Position numbers and translations under genes: made by a program
Shown here: piece by piece, positions 34,666-42,552 of the stretch
How positions within the stretch are numbered: position 1 is the stretch's first letter
Layout: every line of letters begins with the position of its first letter
The notes under the pieces: generated by a model
Databases searched by the model: none
What the model was told of the DNA's origin: nothing
What the model saw: only the letters and a program-made list of their open reading frames with translations
From: Mesorhizobium sp.
GTDB lineage: Bacteria; Pseudomonadota; Alphaproteobacteria; Rhizobiales; Rhizobiaceae
DNA length: 56,493 nucleotides
NCBI GenBank assembly: GCA_004017275.1
Contig: SAKE01000028.1
Span: forward strand, 1 to 56,493
Direction of reading: 5' to 3'

Positions 34666-34818
34666 TCGGTCTCTTGCCCTTTTTTACCGGCCGTGAACCA
34701 ATTCAAACTGACCCACAATCCAGGCCTCTGAACCCTGCGGCTGGACAGTACGGCTCCTGCGCAAACTGCGCACCGAGGTGCCCACTGGTTAACCCCCATT
34801 TGGTCAACAAAGTCTCGC

Positions 34819-35901
34819 CTACGCGACCTTGAGCCGATAGCGGAACACGGTGTGGTCAAGCAGCAGCCGGATGCGCGGCTCGGCCTCGGTCGCCACCAGC
34901 CAGCTTGCCGCGATCATCGTCGTGCCGACGACCACCATTGACAAGAGATGCGGCAGCCCGGCGCGGACCAGGACGCCGAGCAGGGCGGCGCCGACGACAT
35001 CGTGCAGCAGGTAGAGCGGATAGGTCATCAGTCCGATGCGTCGCCAGCCGCTCCAGGACAGGTTGAGCCGCAGCGACCATGCCATGAAGGCGATGGCGAT
35101 GAGGAAGATGAGGATCGGCGGCGCGAACGGCATCTCCCGCCCGACCTTCAGGATATGGACGTCGACCGAACTGGCGATCTGCAGCACGCCGCCGCCCAGG
35201 AACAGGGCGCAGAGGGCAAGGCGGGCGGCTGTCACTGCCTTGAAGCGCATCAGCCACAGCATGACGCCGGTTGCGAAGAAAACGCCGTGATGCACCAGCA
35301 GCAGGTCGAGCGTGCGTGTTTCGGCAAGATCGGCCCAGTCGAGCGGGTAATACAGGCACCAGAACAGCGTGCTGACCAGACCGATGGCGATGGCCACCAT
35401 TTCCATCTGATGGAAGCGGCCAAGCCGCAGCAAGGTCCAGACGACGGCATAGAAGGCGATCTCGATGCCCAGCGTCCAGTAGACGCTGTCCACCCAAGGG
35501 CCATAGGGGCCGAACAGGCCGGTGCGAACCAGCCGGATGACCGCGTCGGTCGGCCAACTAAGGCCAACGGTTAAAAGCACGGCAGCGGTGACGGGCGCGC
35601 AGATCCAGACCGCCGGCGCCAGCCGTTTCACTCGTGCTTCGAAAAACCGCAGGGGCGTCGACCTTTCGGCACTAAAGGCGATGACGAAGCCGCTGATGAC
35701 GAAGAAGATCTGGACGCCGACCCAGCCGGATTCGACCCAGGCGCCTATTGCCGGCTGCGGGGGAACGCCGCCTGTAGCGCGCGCCGAAACACCGTCCGGA
35801 TACGCCCACACCCAGAAGCCATAGTGGTAAACCATGACCATAACGGCGGCGAGGAAACGCAGTATGTCGACGCCACCAAATGTAATCTTCTGCTGAGCCA
35901 T
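34819..35901 (-). CDS. exoZ: Acyltransferase 3 family membrane protein (ExoZ-like)
   Basis: A 360-residue protein with about ten membrane segments. Typical features are FGGVDILRFLAAVMVMVYHYGFWVWAY at the start, with a catalytic His, and FFVISGFVIAFS. Family members add acetyl (ExoZ) or succinyl (ExoH) groups to EPS at the membrane. The name ExoZ is inferred from the locus, and ExoH-type succinylation cannot be excluded. The start at 35901 is preceded by a palindromic PhaR-like box. The longer frame reaching 36342 lies inside prpE and is not protein-like. Confidence 0.82.
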   Translation of the reverse strand: MAQQKITFGGVDILRFLAAVMVMVYHYGFWVWAYPDGVSARATGGVPPQPAIGAWVESGWVGVQIFFVISGFVIAFSAERSTPLRFFEARVKRLAPAVWICAPVTAAVLLTVGLSWPTDAVIRLVRTGLFGPYGPWVDSVYWTLGIEIAFYAVVWTLLRLGRFHQMEMVAIAIGLVSTLFWCLYYPLDWADLAETRTLDLLLVHHGVFFATGVMLWLMRFKAVTAARLALCALFLGGGVLQIASSVDVHILKVGREMPFAPPILIFLIAIAFMAWSLRLNLSWSGWRRIGLMTYPLYLLHDVVGAALLGVLVRAGLPHLLSMVVVGTTMIAASWLVATEAEPRIRLLLDHTVFRYRLKVA

Positions 35902-35945
35902 GCGACCCCTGTCGATGGCCCCCCGCAAAGCACTGTAAGGAGGAT

Positions 35946-35960
35946 TGCTGCGTTGCACAA
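35946..35960 (-). promoter_or_regulatory. PhaR/AniA-like box upstream of acyltransferase gene
   Basis: The site fits TGCRNYGCASMA on both strands: TGCAACGCAGCA (minus, 35946-35957) and TGCGTTGCACAA (plus, 35949-35960). The centre is about 51 bases before the acyltransferase start. Confidence 0.5.
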
Positions 35961-36017
35961 TAAAAGATTGCTCGCCGCCCCTGGCGTAGTCCTTTTCGAG
36001 GCGGCGCCGCGCCGAGC

Positions 36018-37925
36018 CTAGAGTCCGATGCCGCGCTCCTTCAGGGCGGCGGTGATCTCGTCGAGGATGACGGGGTCGTCGATCGTCGCCGGCATGATCC
36101 ATTCTTCCTTGTCGGCGATCTTCTGCATGGTGCCGCGCAGGATCTTGCCCGACCGCGTCTTGGGCAGCCGCTTGATCGTCACCACCGTCTTGAAAGCTGC
36201 GACCGGGCCGATGCGTTCGCGCACCAGGCCGACCACTTCGCTCTCGATGATACCAGTGTCGCGCGCGACGCCCGCGTTCAGCACCACGAAGCCAAGCGGG
36301 ACCTGGCCCTTCATCGCGTCGGCAATGCCGATGACCGCGCATTCGGCGACATCGGGATGCGCCGAGAGCACCTCCTCCATGGCCCCGGTCGACAGCCGGT
36401 GGCCGGCGACATTGATGATGTCGTCTGTGCGGGCCATGACGTAGAGATAGCCGTCCTCGTCGACCATGCCGGCATCCGCCGTCTTGTAGAAGCCGGGGAA
36501 CTCATCGAGATAGGCTTGGCGGAACCGCGCATCGGCATTCCACAGCGTCGGCAGGCAGCCGGCCGGCAGCGGCAGCTTGACCACCACATTGCCCAGCGTG
36601 CCACGCTTCACCTCATGGCCTCCATCGTCGAGCACGCGGATGTCGTAGCCGGGCATCGGCACGCCCGGCGAGCCGTATTTCACCGGCAGGAGGCCAAGGC
36701 CGGCGGGATTGATCGTCATCGGCGAGCCGGTCTCGGTCTGCCACCAATGGTCGACCACCGGCACATCAAGCTTTTGCTCCGCCCATTTGATGGTTTCCGG
36801 GTCGGCGCGCTCGCCGGCAAGGAACAGCGTGCGGAACTTCGACAAATCGTACTTCGCAATGAACTCGCCCTTCGGGTCCTGCCCCTTGATGGCGCGGAAT
36901 GCGGTCGGCGCGGTGAACAGCGCCACGACTCCATGCTCCGATATCACCCGCCAGTAGGTACCGGCATCGGGCGTGCCGACAGGCTTGCCCTCGAACAGGA
37001 TGCTGGTACAGCCATGCAGCAGCGGCCCGTAGACGATATAGGAATGGCCGACCACCCAGCCGACATCGGATGCCGCCCAGAACACTTCGCCCGGCTTGAC
37101 GCCGAACTCGTTTTCCATCGTCCATTTCAGCGCGACCATGTGGCCGCCATTGTCGCGCACGATGCCTTTGGGCTGACCGGTCGTGCCGGATGTGTAGATG
37201 ATGTAGAGCGGGTCGGTGGCAAGCACCGGCACGCAGTCGACATTGGCGCCCGCTGCCCGTTCGCGGGCGACGGCATCGGCGTAATCGATGTCGAAATGCT
37301 CCTTCAGTTCGCAACGCAACTGGTCGCGCTGCAGGATCAGGCAGGCGTCCGGCTTGTGGCGGGAGATCTCGATCGCCTTGTCGAGCAGTGGCTTGTAGGC
37401 GACGACGCGGCCCGGCTCCAGGCCGCAGGACGCGGAAATGATCAGCTTCGGCTTGGCGTCGTCGATGCGGGTGGCAAGCTCATGCGAGGCAAAGCCACCG
37501 AAGACGACCGAGTGCACGGCGCCGATGCGGGCACAGGCCAGCATGGCGATGGCCGCCTCGGCCACCATCGGCATGTAGATGATGACGCGGTCGCCCTTGC
37601 CGATGCCGCGGTTCTTCAGCACCGAGGTCAGCGCGACGACCTCGCGCTTCAGCTCGGCATAGGTGAACTTTTTCACGGTTCCGGCAATCGCGCTGTCATG
37701 GATCAGCGCGATCTGGTCGGCGCGACCGCCGGCGACGTGTCGGTCGATGGCATTGTAGCAGGTGTTGCAGGTGGCGCCGGTGAACCAGCGGCCATAGACG
37801 CCGGCATTGGCGTCGAACACCTTATCCCAGGACGAATACCAGTCGATGGCGCCGGCCGCATCCGCCCAGAATTGTTCCGGGTCGCGTTTCCAGCCCTCAT
37901 AGACCTCATGATAGCGTGAAGCCAT
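36018..37925 (-). CDS. prpE: Propionate-CoA ligase
   Basis: A 635-residue AMP-forming acyl-CoA synthetase. It has the P-loop-like YIIYTSGTTGQPKGIVRDNGGH in two parts, the WWQTETGSPM core motif, and the C-terminal catalytic Lys in PKTRSGKILRG. The sequence resembles PrpE more than Acs: NTCYNAIDRHV, GLEPGRVVAYKPLLDKAI and the shorter length. It activates propionate to propionyl-CoA. A sirtuin-regulated Lys is likely in the family. It shows no link to EPS; it is divergent from small unknown frames upstream. Confidence 0.88.
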   Translation of the reverse strand: MASRYHEVYEGWKRDPEQFWADAAGAIDWYSSWDKVFDANAGVYGRWFTGATCNTCYNAIDRHVAGGRADQIALIHDSAIAGTVKKFTYAELKREVVALTSVLKNRGIGKGDRVIIYMPMVAEAAIAMLACARIGAVHSVVFGGFASHELATRIDDAKPKLIISASCGLEPGRVVAYKPLLDKAIEISRHKPDACLILQRDQLRCELKEHFDIDYADAVARERAAGANVDCVPVLATDPLYIIYTSGTTGQPKGIVRDNGGHMVALKWTMENEFGVKPGEVFWAASDVGWVVGHSYIVYGPLLHGCTSILFEGKPVGTPDAGTYWRVISEHGVVALFTAPTAFRAIKGQDPKGEFIAKYDLSKFRTLFLAGERADPETIKWAEQKLDVPVVDHWWQTETGSPMTINPAGLGLLPVKYGSPGVPMPGYDIRVLDDGGHEVKRGTLGNVVVKLPLPAGCLPTLWNADARFRQAYLDEFPGFYKTADAGMVDEDGYLYVMARTDDIINVAGHRLSTGAMEEVLSAHPDVAECAVIGIADAMKGQVPLGFVVLNAGVARDTGIIESEVVGLVRERIGPVAAFKTVVTIKRLPKTRSGKILRGTMQKIADKEEWIMPATIDDPVILDEITAALKERGIGL

Positions 37926-38341
37926 CCGTACCCTCCCAGGAGCGATTTTCTTCCTTCCAGATAGCGCGCTCTACCCTTGGCCGCAAATGCACGCCATTGT
38001 GCTGATGAGATCGACCTGGCGCTTGGGGGCAATAGCCGTGAAATTTGCTGCTGTGCGGATCATCGGGCGCTTTGTGCTCCCATCGGTTGTGGGCGCGGCA
38101 CTTATGATCTCCGCTGGAAACGCCCAGGCCGGCGATGCCGCAGCACGGCCTGACGATGCAAGGACAGGATGGCAAGGAGATCCTGCACGAGAACCGGCGG
38201 TAATCGTCGTGCGGTGCAGCGCTTCAGCCAAGGTTTTGAAGGGCGCGATCGCCGCTTCCTTGCCGTGACCGGCCAGCCGCGCTGACAGGGCCATGCCCAA
38301 GGCGTCCTGGCAGCCGGCATCCGTTCGATCTGCAGGTTGTT
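37926..38341. other. Intergenic region upstream of prpE
   Basis: The only possible gene in these 416 bases is the short exported-protein frame at 38038. Frames on the minus strand are arginine- and proline-rich and look like chance translations. Confidence 0.4.
38038..38268 (+). CDS. Possible small exported protein
   Basis: A GTG-started frame of 76 codons reads VKFAAVRIIG and a hydrophobic stretch ending MISAGNAQAGD, which looks like a signal peptide with an AQA cleavage site. GGGGG lies about nine bases upstream. The rest (about 46 residues) has no recognised domain. It could be the remnant of a longer gene. The position upstream and divergent from prpE gives no clue to function. Confidence 0.33.
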   Translation: MKFAAVRIIGRFVLPSVVGAALMISAGNAQAGDAAARPDDARTGWQGDPAREPAVIVVRCSASAKVLKGAIAASLP

Positions 38342-38458
38342 CTAGATCGGCAAGGCCACAAGCATGAGGCCAATGCCGCCGGCGATCAAAATAGCCGTCG
38401 CCAGCGCTTTTCTGTGACGTTCGAAGCTCGTCGGAGCCCGCTCCCAATTGTAACGCAT
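38342..38458 (-). CDS. Possible 38-residue single-pass membrane protein
   Basis: The frame starts MRYNWERAPTSFERHRKA and ends in a hydrophobic segment LATAILIAGGIGLMLVALPI. GGGGAG lies seven bases before the ATG at 38458. A longer open frame to 38620 has no such support. A charged N-terminus followed by one membrane span at the C-terminus suggests a small tail-anchored protein. Function unknown. Confidence 0.42.
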   Translation of the reverse strand: MRYNWERAPTSFERHRKALATAILIAGGIGLMLVALPI

Positions 38459-38687
38459 ACGCTGTCTCCCCAACTCCCCGGCGGGTTTTACCTTACTTAG
38501 GGGAAGAAACGCAACGCCTCCAATCGGCTGGCCCGCTGCTTGCCGCGCCGCGATGGCGACTATCAATAATTTACGCGCAGCGCCGCCGTCATCCTTGCTG
38601 AGCGAGGTAAGGAAGAGCAAGGGTCCGGCAAATCTCGAATGGCGCTACAAGGTCGGGTTTGGCAGGGCACATCTGAAGCCGCACATC

Positions 38688-39641
38688 TCACAGGTGCGAC
38701 CGCTCGCCCGCAGTAAGCAACGAGGCGAACATGTGCGCGTAGTTCTCGGCCAGAACGCCCCAATCCCACTCTCGGATCGTCTCGATCATGCGGGCGGCCA
38801 TCCGTGACCGGAGCGATGGCGTGTCCCGCAACAGGGCGAGCTTGTTCGCAAGCCCCTCCGCAGTTCCATCGAAGAACAGCCCGTTGTCGCCATCCCGAAT
38901 CAGCTCTGGCATGCTTCCCACACGGGTCGTCACCACGGGGACACCGCACGCCGCCGCCTCCAGGCAAGGATTGGGAGCGCCTTCGCTGCGACTGGCGCAG
39001 ACATAAACGTCGAGGTTCCGATAGAAGTCGAGCATCTCGTCGGCGTTACGCCAATGTTGCTCCCGAATCGCAGTCAGCAGTCGCACGCCCGGCACGGCAG
39101 CGACGGCGGGCTCGATGACTTCGTGGACGCCGCGATGTGCCGGACCATGGTTGCTGAGACTTCCCGCCCATCCGACGCGGAGTTCGCCAGAATAGGGTTG
39201 TGGCTTTTGTGGGGGGCAAAAGAACGTCGTGTCGACTCCATTGGGCGTGTAGTGGACCGGAACACGCAGTAGAGGACGGTATTCGTGCTCGAGCCGCCGA
39301 TTGTTGACAAAGACAGCGCGTGCCAGCCGGCGCAGGGTAGCGAGCCCGGGCTCGCGGAACTCGCCCTCCAACTCTCTGTGGCCGCAGATCCCGATGAGCA
39401 GCCGGTCGGACCGCCGGGCGAAGACCGATTCCGGCAGGGGCAGCTTCGAGAATTGGAGCCAATAGAAGATGAGTACGATGTCCGCTGCGTTCACATCGGA
39501 CTCAGTCACATCATGCTGAAATCGTTGGACGATTTCGAACCTGCTTTCCAGCACGCGCCGGAGATTCTGGGTCTTGCGATCGATCGCCCAGCCGGGTCGG
39601 TCTGCGATCGCCAGGATTCGGGGGAGGTGTATATCGCTCAC
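38688..39641 (-). CDS. Glycosyltransferase family 4
   Basis: A 317-residue GT4 enzyme. The N-terminal part is short (RILAIADRPGWAIDRKTQNLRR, with CGHRELEGEF and FVNNRRLEHEY). The C-terminal donor domain has VYVCASRSEGAPNPCLEAAACGVPVVTTRVGSMPELIRDG with the two Glu of the EX7E motif. Its ATG overlaps the stop of the GT2 gene upstream (ATGA), so the two are coupled. The acceptor is unknown. The pair lies outside the main EPS run and may decorate EPS, LPS or another glycan. Confidence 0.85.
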   Translation of the reverse strand: MSDIHLPRILAIADRPGWAIDRKTQNLRRVLESRFEIVQRFQHDVTESDVNAADIVLIFYWLQFSKLPLPESVFARRSDRLLIGICGHRELEGEFREPGLATLRRLARAVFVNNRRLEHEYRPLLRVPVHYTPNGVDTTFFCPPQKPQPYSGELRVGWAGSLSNHGPAHRGVHEVIEPAVAAVPGVRLLTAIREQHWRNADEMLDFYRNLDVYVCASRSEGAPNPCLEAAACGVPVVTTRVGSMPELIRDGDNGLFFDGTAEGLANKLALLRDTPSLRSRMAARMIETIREWDWGVLAENYAHMFASLLTAGERSHL

Positions 39642-40495
39642 GAGGCGTACCGCTCAAGCCAGTGGGCCGACCATGGATTGGCCTCGTCCAAATCGTCGTC
39701 CGTCGCAGTGGCGCGCACCTGGGTAGCGTCCGGCAGCCGGATATCCTCTGGTCGCAAGCGGGGGCGCCATCCGTGCCAGCCAAGATCAATGACCTCCTCA
39801 CTCAGGTACCGGCGGCCTGCATACTTGCGCGCGGCATGCTCTGCGCTCAGGAACAAATAATGCTTCATGCGAAAACGCTCGGGGTAGAGCTTCACCGGAC
39901 CTCCGAAGCGTACGCGATGGCCGCCTGACCACGCAATCTCCATGGGGCCGTCCTGTTTCTTATAGGCGCGGACGCAGTGTGGGGAGGCCGGCCGGAACGG
40001 GTAATAGGTACGCAGCGTGTGTTGATACTTGGGATTGTCGTGATTGGGGGCTTCCCTGGTAGGAATGAACGTGAACTCGGAAGACTCGATCGCGTTGCAG
40101 CCGAGTGCGTCGGCTGCCGCAATGGCGGAGACCAACGATGAGTGCGAAGTCGGCGGAAGGTGGATCTCGTCAGCATCAAGATGCATGACCCAGTCTGCTT
40201 CGAGCGACTGAAACAGTTCCTCTTTGCGACGAAGAAGTTGCTCCCAGCAATACCAGCCGCTATGCGGGATGCTTTCCAATCCTATCAATCCGGCCCCGGA
40301 GTAGCGCCGGACAATCTCAAGCGTTCGGTCCGTCGACTGATTGTCGCAGACGTAGACCTGCACGCCTTGACGGAAGAGGTTCTCGAGGCATCCGGCGACG
40401 AACCGTTCTTCGTTCCGTGTTGTTAGGACCGCGACGACTCGCGGGGAACTGCGATCACGCGCAGCATCCGCAACGTAGGTGTTTAGATCGACCAA
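39638..40495 (-). CDS. Glycosyltransferase family 2
   Basis: A 285-residue GT2 enzyme: VVAVLTTRNEERFVAGCLENL, VYVCDNQSTDRTLEIV and the metal motif DWVMHLDADEIHLPP. The C-terminal region is rich in aromatic and His residues (FRMKHYLFLSAEHAARKY). The TTG at 40495 is chosen as start because AAGGA lies nine bases upstream; the frame stays open to 40705, but the extra N-terminus (MGRQLGQRAVCAISGRF...) does not look like protein. It forms a coupled pair with the GT4 gene. Confidence 0.8.
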   Translation of the reverse strand: MVDLNTYVADAARDRSSPRVVAVLTTRNEERFVAGCLENLFRQGVQVYVCDNQSTDRTLEIVRRYSGAGLIGLESIPHSGWYCWEQLLRRKEELFQSLEADWVMHLDADEIHLPPTSHSSLVSAIAAADALGCNAIESSEFTFIPTREAPNHDNPKYQHTLRTYYPFRPASPHCVRAYKKQDGPMEIAWSGGHRVRFGGPVKLYPERFRMKHYLFLSAEHAARKYAGRRYLSEEVIDLGWHGWRPRLRPEDIRLPDATQVRATATDDDLDEANPWSAHWLERYAS

Positions 40496-41038
40496 GCCCC
40501 TCAGTCCTTCGTTGTGTGATTTCGGATGCAGTCTTAAAGATTCAGAGCGGCCATGCCAAGGCGCCACAACTTTCCTACCTGAAGTGCAGCACGCGCTCAT
40601 GGCGGTTCCCGTGGCGATCGCAAATCTCAGGAATATGCGTGTTCGGAAACAGGCAAAACGGCCGCTTATGGCACAAACGGCCCTTTGGCCGAGTTGTCGT
40701 CCCACCCACGCATAGCGGGCGGCATTTCGGCATTTGCTCCCCTGCTGGTCGAGGTGTTCGCCCGATCACAATTCCATGGCGGGAACACGCGCCCTGTCGC
40801 GGCCGCGGTTCTTCGCTCTGCGATCAGATCAGCGATCTGTCGAGGACCTGCGGCGCTCTCCGCTCTAGGATGTGGCCCGATGGCATCGGGTGCTAGCGGT
40901 GATATGACTTGTCGTTGGCCAGCCGCTGATCCACCGGAAGGCGTCGCGGCGCAGGCGCGAGACGGCAGCATCAACCCGGACAATGTTGCGGATCAAAGGA
41001 AAAAAGATGGTTGCAGAAAAGCATGGCGGAAGCCAGTG
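40496..41038. other. Intergenic region without supported genes
   Basis: This 543-base stretch separates the glycosyltransferase pair from the dha operon end. A 161-codon plus-strand frame (40685-41170) overlaps dhaK antisense and has no protein-like features. Some GGCCG/CGGCC pairing occurs near 40660-40690. Nothing else was seen. Confidence 0.4.
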
Positions 41039-42025
41039 CTACATGCCCCAGCGCAACGCTGCCGTGTGCACCGGCGCATCCCAGAATGCGGTCATCTCAT
41101 CGTCGAGCATGGTCAGTGTGATCGAGCAGCCGGCCATGTCGAGCGAGGTGACATAGGAGCCAACCAGTGAACGGGTCACCGTCACGCCATGCTTCTCGAA
41201 GATCGCCCGCGCGCTGTTGTACATCAGATAGAGTTCCATCAGCGGCGTACCGCCGAAGCCGTTGACGAACAGCAGCGCCGGGCCGTTCGCCCTGTCGCCG
41301 AGATCGTCCAGGATCGCGGTGCAAATCTCCTGCGCGATGGCATCGGCGCTTTTCAGCGTGTCGCGCCGGCGGCCGGGCTCGCCATGGATGCCGACGCCGA
41401 ACTCCATCTCACCATCGCCGATGTCGAAAGTCGGCCTGCCCGCCGCCGGCACGGTGCAACTGGTCAGCGCCACGCCCATCGAGCGGGTAGCAGCGTTGAC
41501 CCGGTCGCCCAGCGCCTTCAGCGGCGCCAGCGCCAGGCCATGTTCGGCAGCGGCGCCGACGATCCTTTCCACCACCAGCGTGCCGGCGACGCCGCGCCGG
41601 CCGGTCGTATAGGAAGAATTCTCGACGGCGACGTCGTCATTGGTCACGATCTGCAGGACGCCTTCCGACATTTCGGCCGCCATGTCGAAGTTCATCACGT
41701 CGCCTTCATAGTTCTTGACGATGAACAGGCAGCCGGCCCCGGTCTCGACGGCCTCCGCAGCCGCCAGCATCTGGTCCGGCGTCGGCGAGGTGAACACCTG
41801 GCCGGGGCAGGCGGCGTCGAGCATGCCGTGCCCGACAAAGCCGCCATGCAGCGGCTCATGGCCGGAACCGCCGCCGGAGATCAACGCCACCTTGCCCGGC
41901 CGCAATTCCTTGCGGCGGATGAATTTGTGCTCGTCGCCGAGCACGAGGATGTCGATATGGGCGGCGACGAAGCCGTCGAGGCTTTCGGTCAGCACCGTGT
42001 CCACCGAATTGATAAATTTCTTCAC
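41039..42025 (-). CDS. dhaK: Dihydroxyacetone kinase subunit DhaK (PTS-dependent type)
   Basis: A 328-residue DhaK that binds dihydroxyacetone. The motifs are ALISGGGSGHEPLHGGFVGHGMLDAA in pieces, IVKNYEGDVMNFDMA, and GVGIHGEPG, whose His (about residue 212) forms the hemiaminal with substrate. The GTG at 42025 is chosen because GGGAGGAG lies seven bases upstream; there is no nearby ATG. It works with DhaL and DhaM. Here it is the last gene of the operon, separated from dhaL by the PTS genes and a small gene. Confidence 0.9.
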   Translation of the reverse strand: MKKFINSVDTVLTESLDGFVAAHIDILVLGDEHKFIRRKELRPGKVALISGGGSGHEPLHGGFVGHGMLDAACPGQVFTSPTPDQMLAAAEAVETGAGCLFIVKNYEGDVMNFDMAAEMSEGVLQIVTNDDVAVENSSYTTGRRGVAGTLVVERIVGAAAEHGLALAPLKALGDRVNAATRSMGVALTSCTVPAAGRPTFDIGDGEMEFGVGIHGEPGRRRDTLKSADAIAQEICTAILDDLGDRANGPALLFVNGFGGTPLMELYLMYNSARAIFEKHGVTVTRSLVGSYVTSLDMAGCSITLTMLDDEMTAFWDAPVHTAALRWGM

Positions 42026-42056
42026 GGCCGTCTCCTCCCGAAATAGGCCTTCCAAA

Positions 42057-42100
42057 GCAATTCCAGGAAAAGTGTGTCGCGGTTTTCCGTCCGGAATTGC
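42057..42100. repeat. Rhizobial palindromic intergenic repeat
   Basis: GCAATTCC pairs with GGAATTGC and GGAAAA with TTTTCC around the core GTGTGTCGCGG. It lies just before dhaK, so it may separate dhaK expression from the rest of the operon. Confidence 0.72.
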
Positions 42101-42118
42101 GTAAAACAAAGAGTTCGA

Positions 42119-42541
42119 TCAGCCACCCTTGCCGGTGATGCTGGTGATCTTCTGGATAAAATCGTTCACCGCCCTGTCGAGCGCGGCGTTCTGCTTATCG
42201 TCGCCGAAATCCGGCACGACAAGCGAGACATGTCGCGTCTTGCGCATGCCTGCCGCGACCGACATTTTTCCGGGATGCGCCTGATGGTAGGCGGCGAGAA
42301 ACTGATCGCGCTCGGCCGGACTGAAATGGCACACCGAAAATATAGCCGGCAAATGTTTTGACGGAATCGGAATCGAATAGGCTGGACTGGAAATCTGCGT
42401 GATGAAGCTTCGGTGCTTGCCGAGCGCGTCGGCAAGGCGCAGGCGCATGCCGGACGGGCGCTGGTCGATGACCTGCGACAGGATCGTCTTGTAGGCGCGG
42501 ATCGCCTCTTCGGAGCCGGGTTCGGGTTTGATGTCGACCAT
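42119..42541 (-). CDS. Hypothetical small protein in dha operon, possible HTH regulator
   Basis: A 140-residue protein. Residues about 33-80 (GMRLRLADALGKHRSFITQI, then SPAYSIPIPSKHLPAIFSVCHFSP) resemble a Xre-like helix-turn-helix with the pattern of LxxALGKHRSFIxQ. The C-terminus has no known motif. If it binds DNA or a partner, it may regulate the operon it lies in, between the EI and dhaK genes. This is inference from weak similarity. Confidence 0.6.
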   Translation of the reverse strand: MVDIKPEPGSEEAIRAYKTILSQVIDQRPSGMRLRLADALGKHRSFITQISSPAYSIPIPSKHLPAIFSVCHFSPAERDQFLAAYHQAHPGKMSVAAGMRKTRHVSLVVPDFGDDKQNAALDRAVNDFIQKITSITGKGG

Positions 42542-42552
42542 GCCAGCTGCGC

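Noticed and set aside
34819..36342. Extended acyltransferase frame
   Set aside because: The part beyond 35901 lies inside prpE and is not protein-like; the ATG at 35901 starts the first membrane segment properly.
37971..38447. Minus-strand frame of 158 codons upstream of prpE
   Set aside because: Arg/Pro/Ser-rich with no domain; it overlaps better supported small frames.
40685..41170. Plus-strand frame of 161 codons
   Set aside because: It overlaps dhaK antisense, and its composition looks random.
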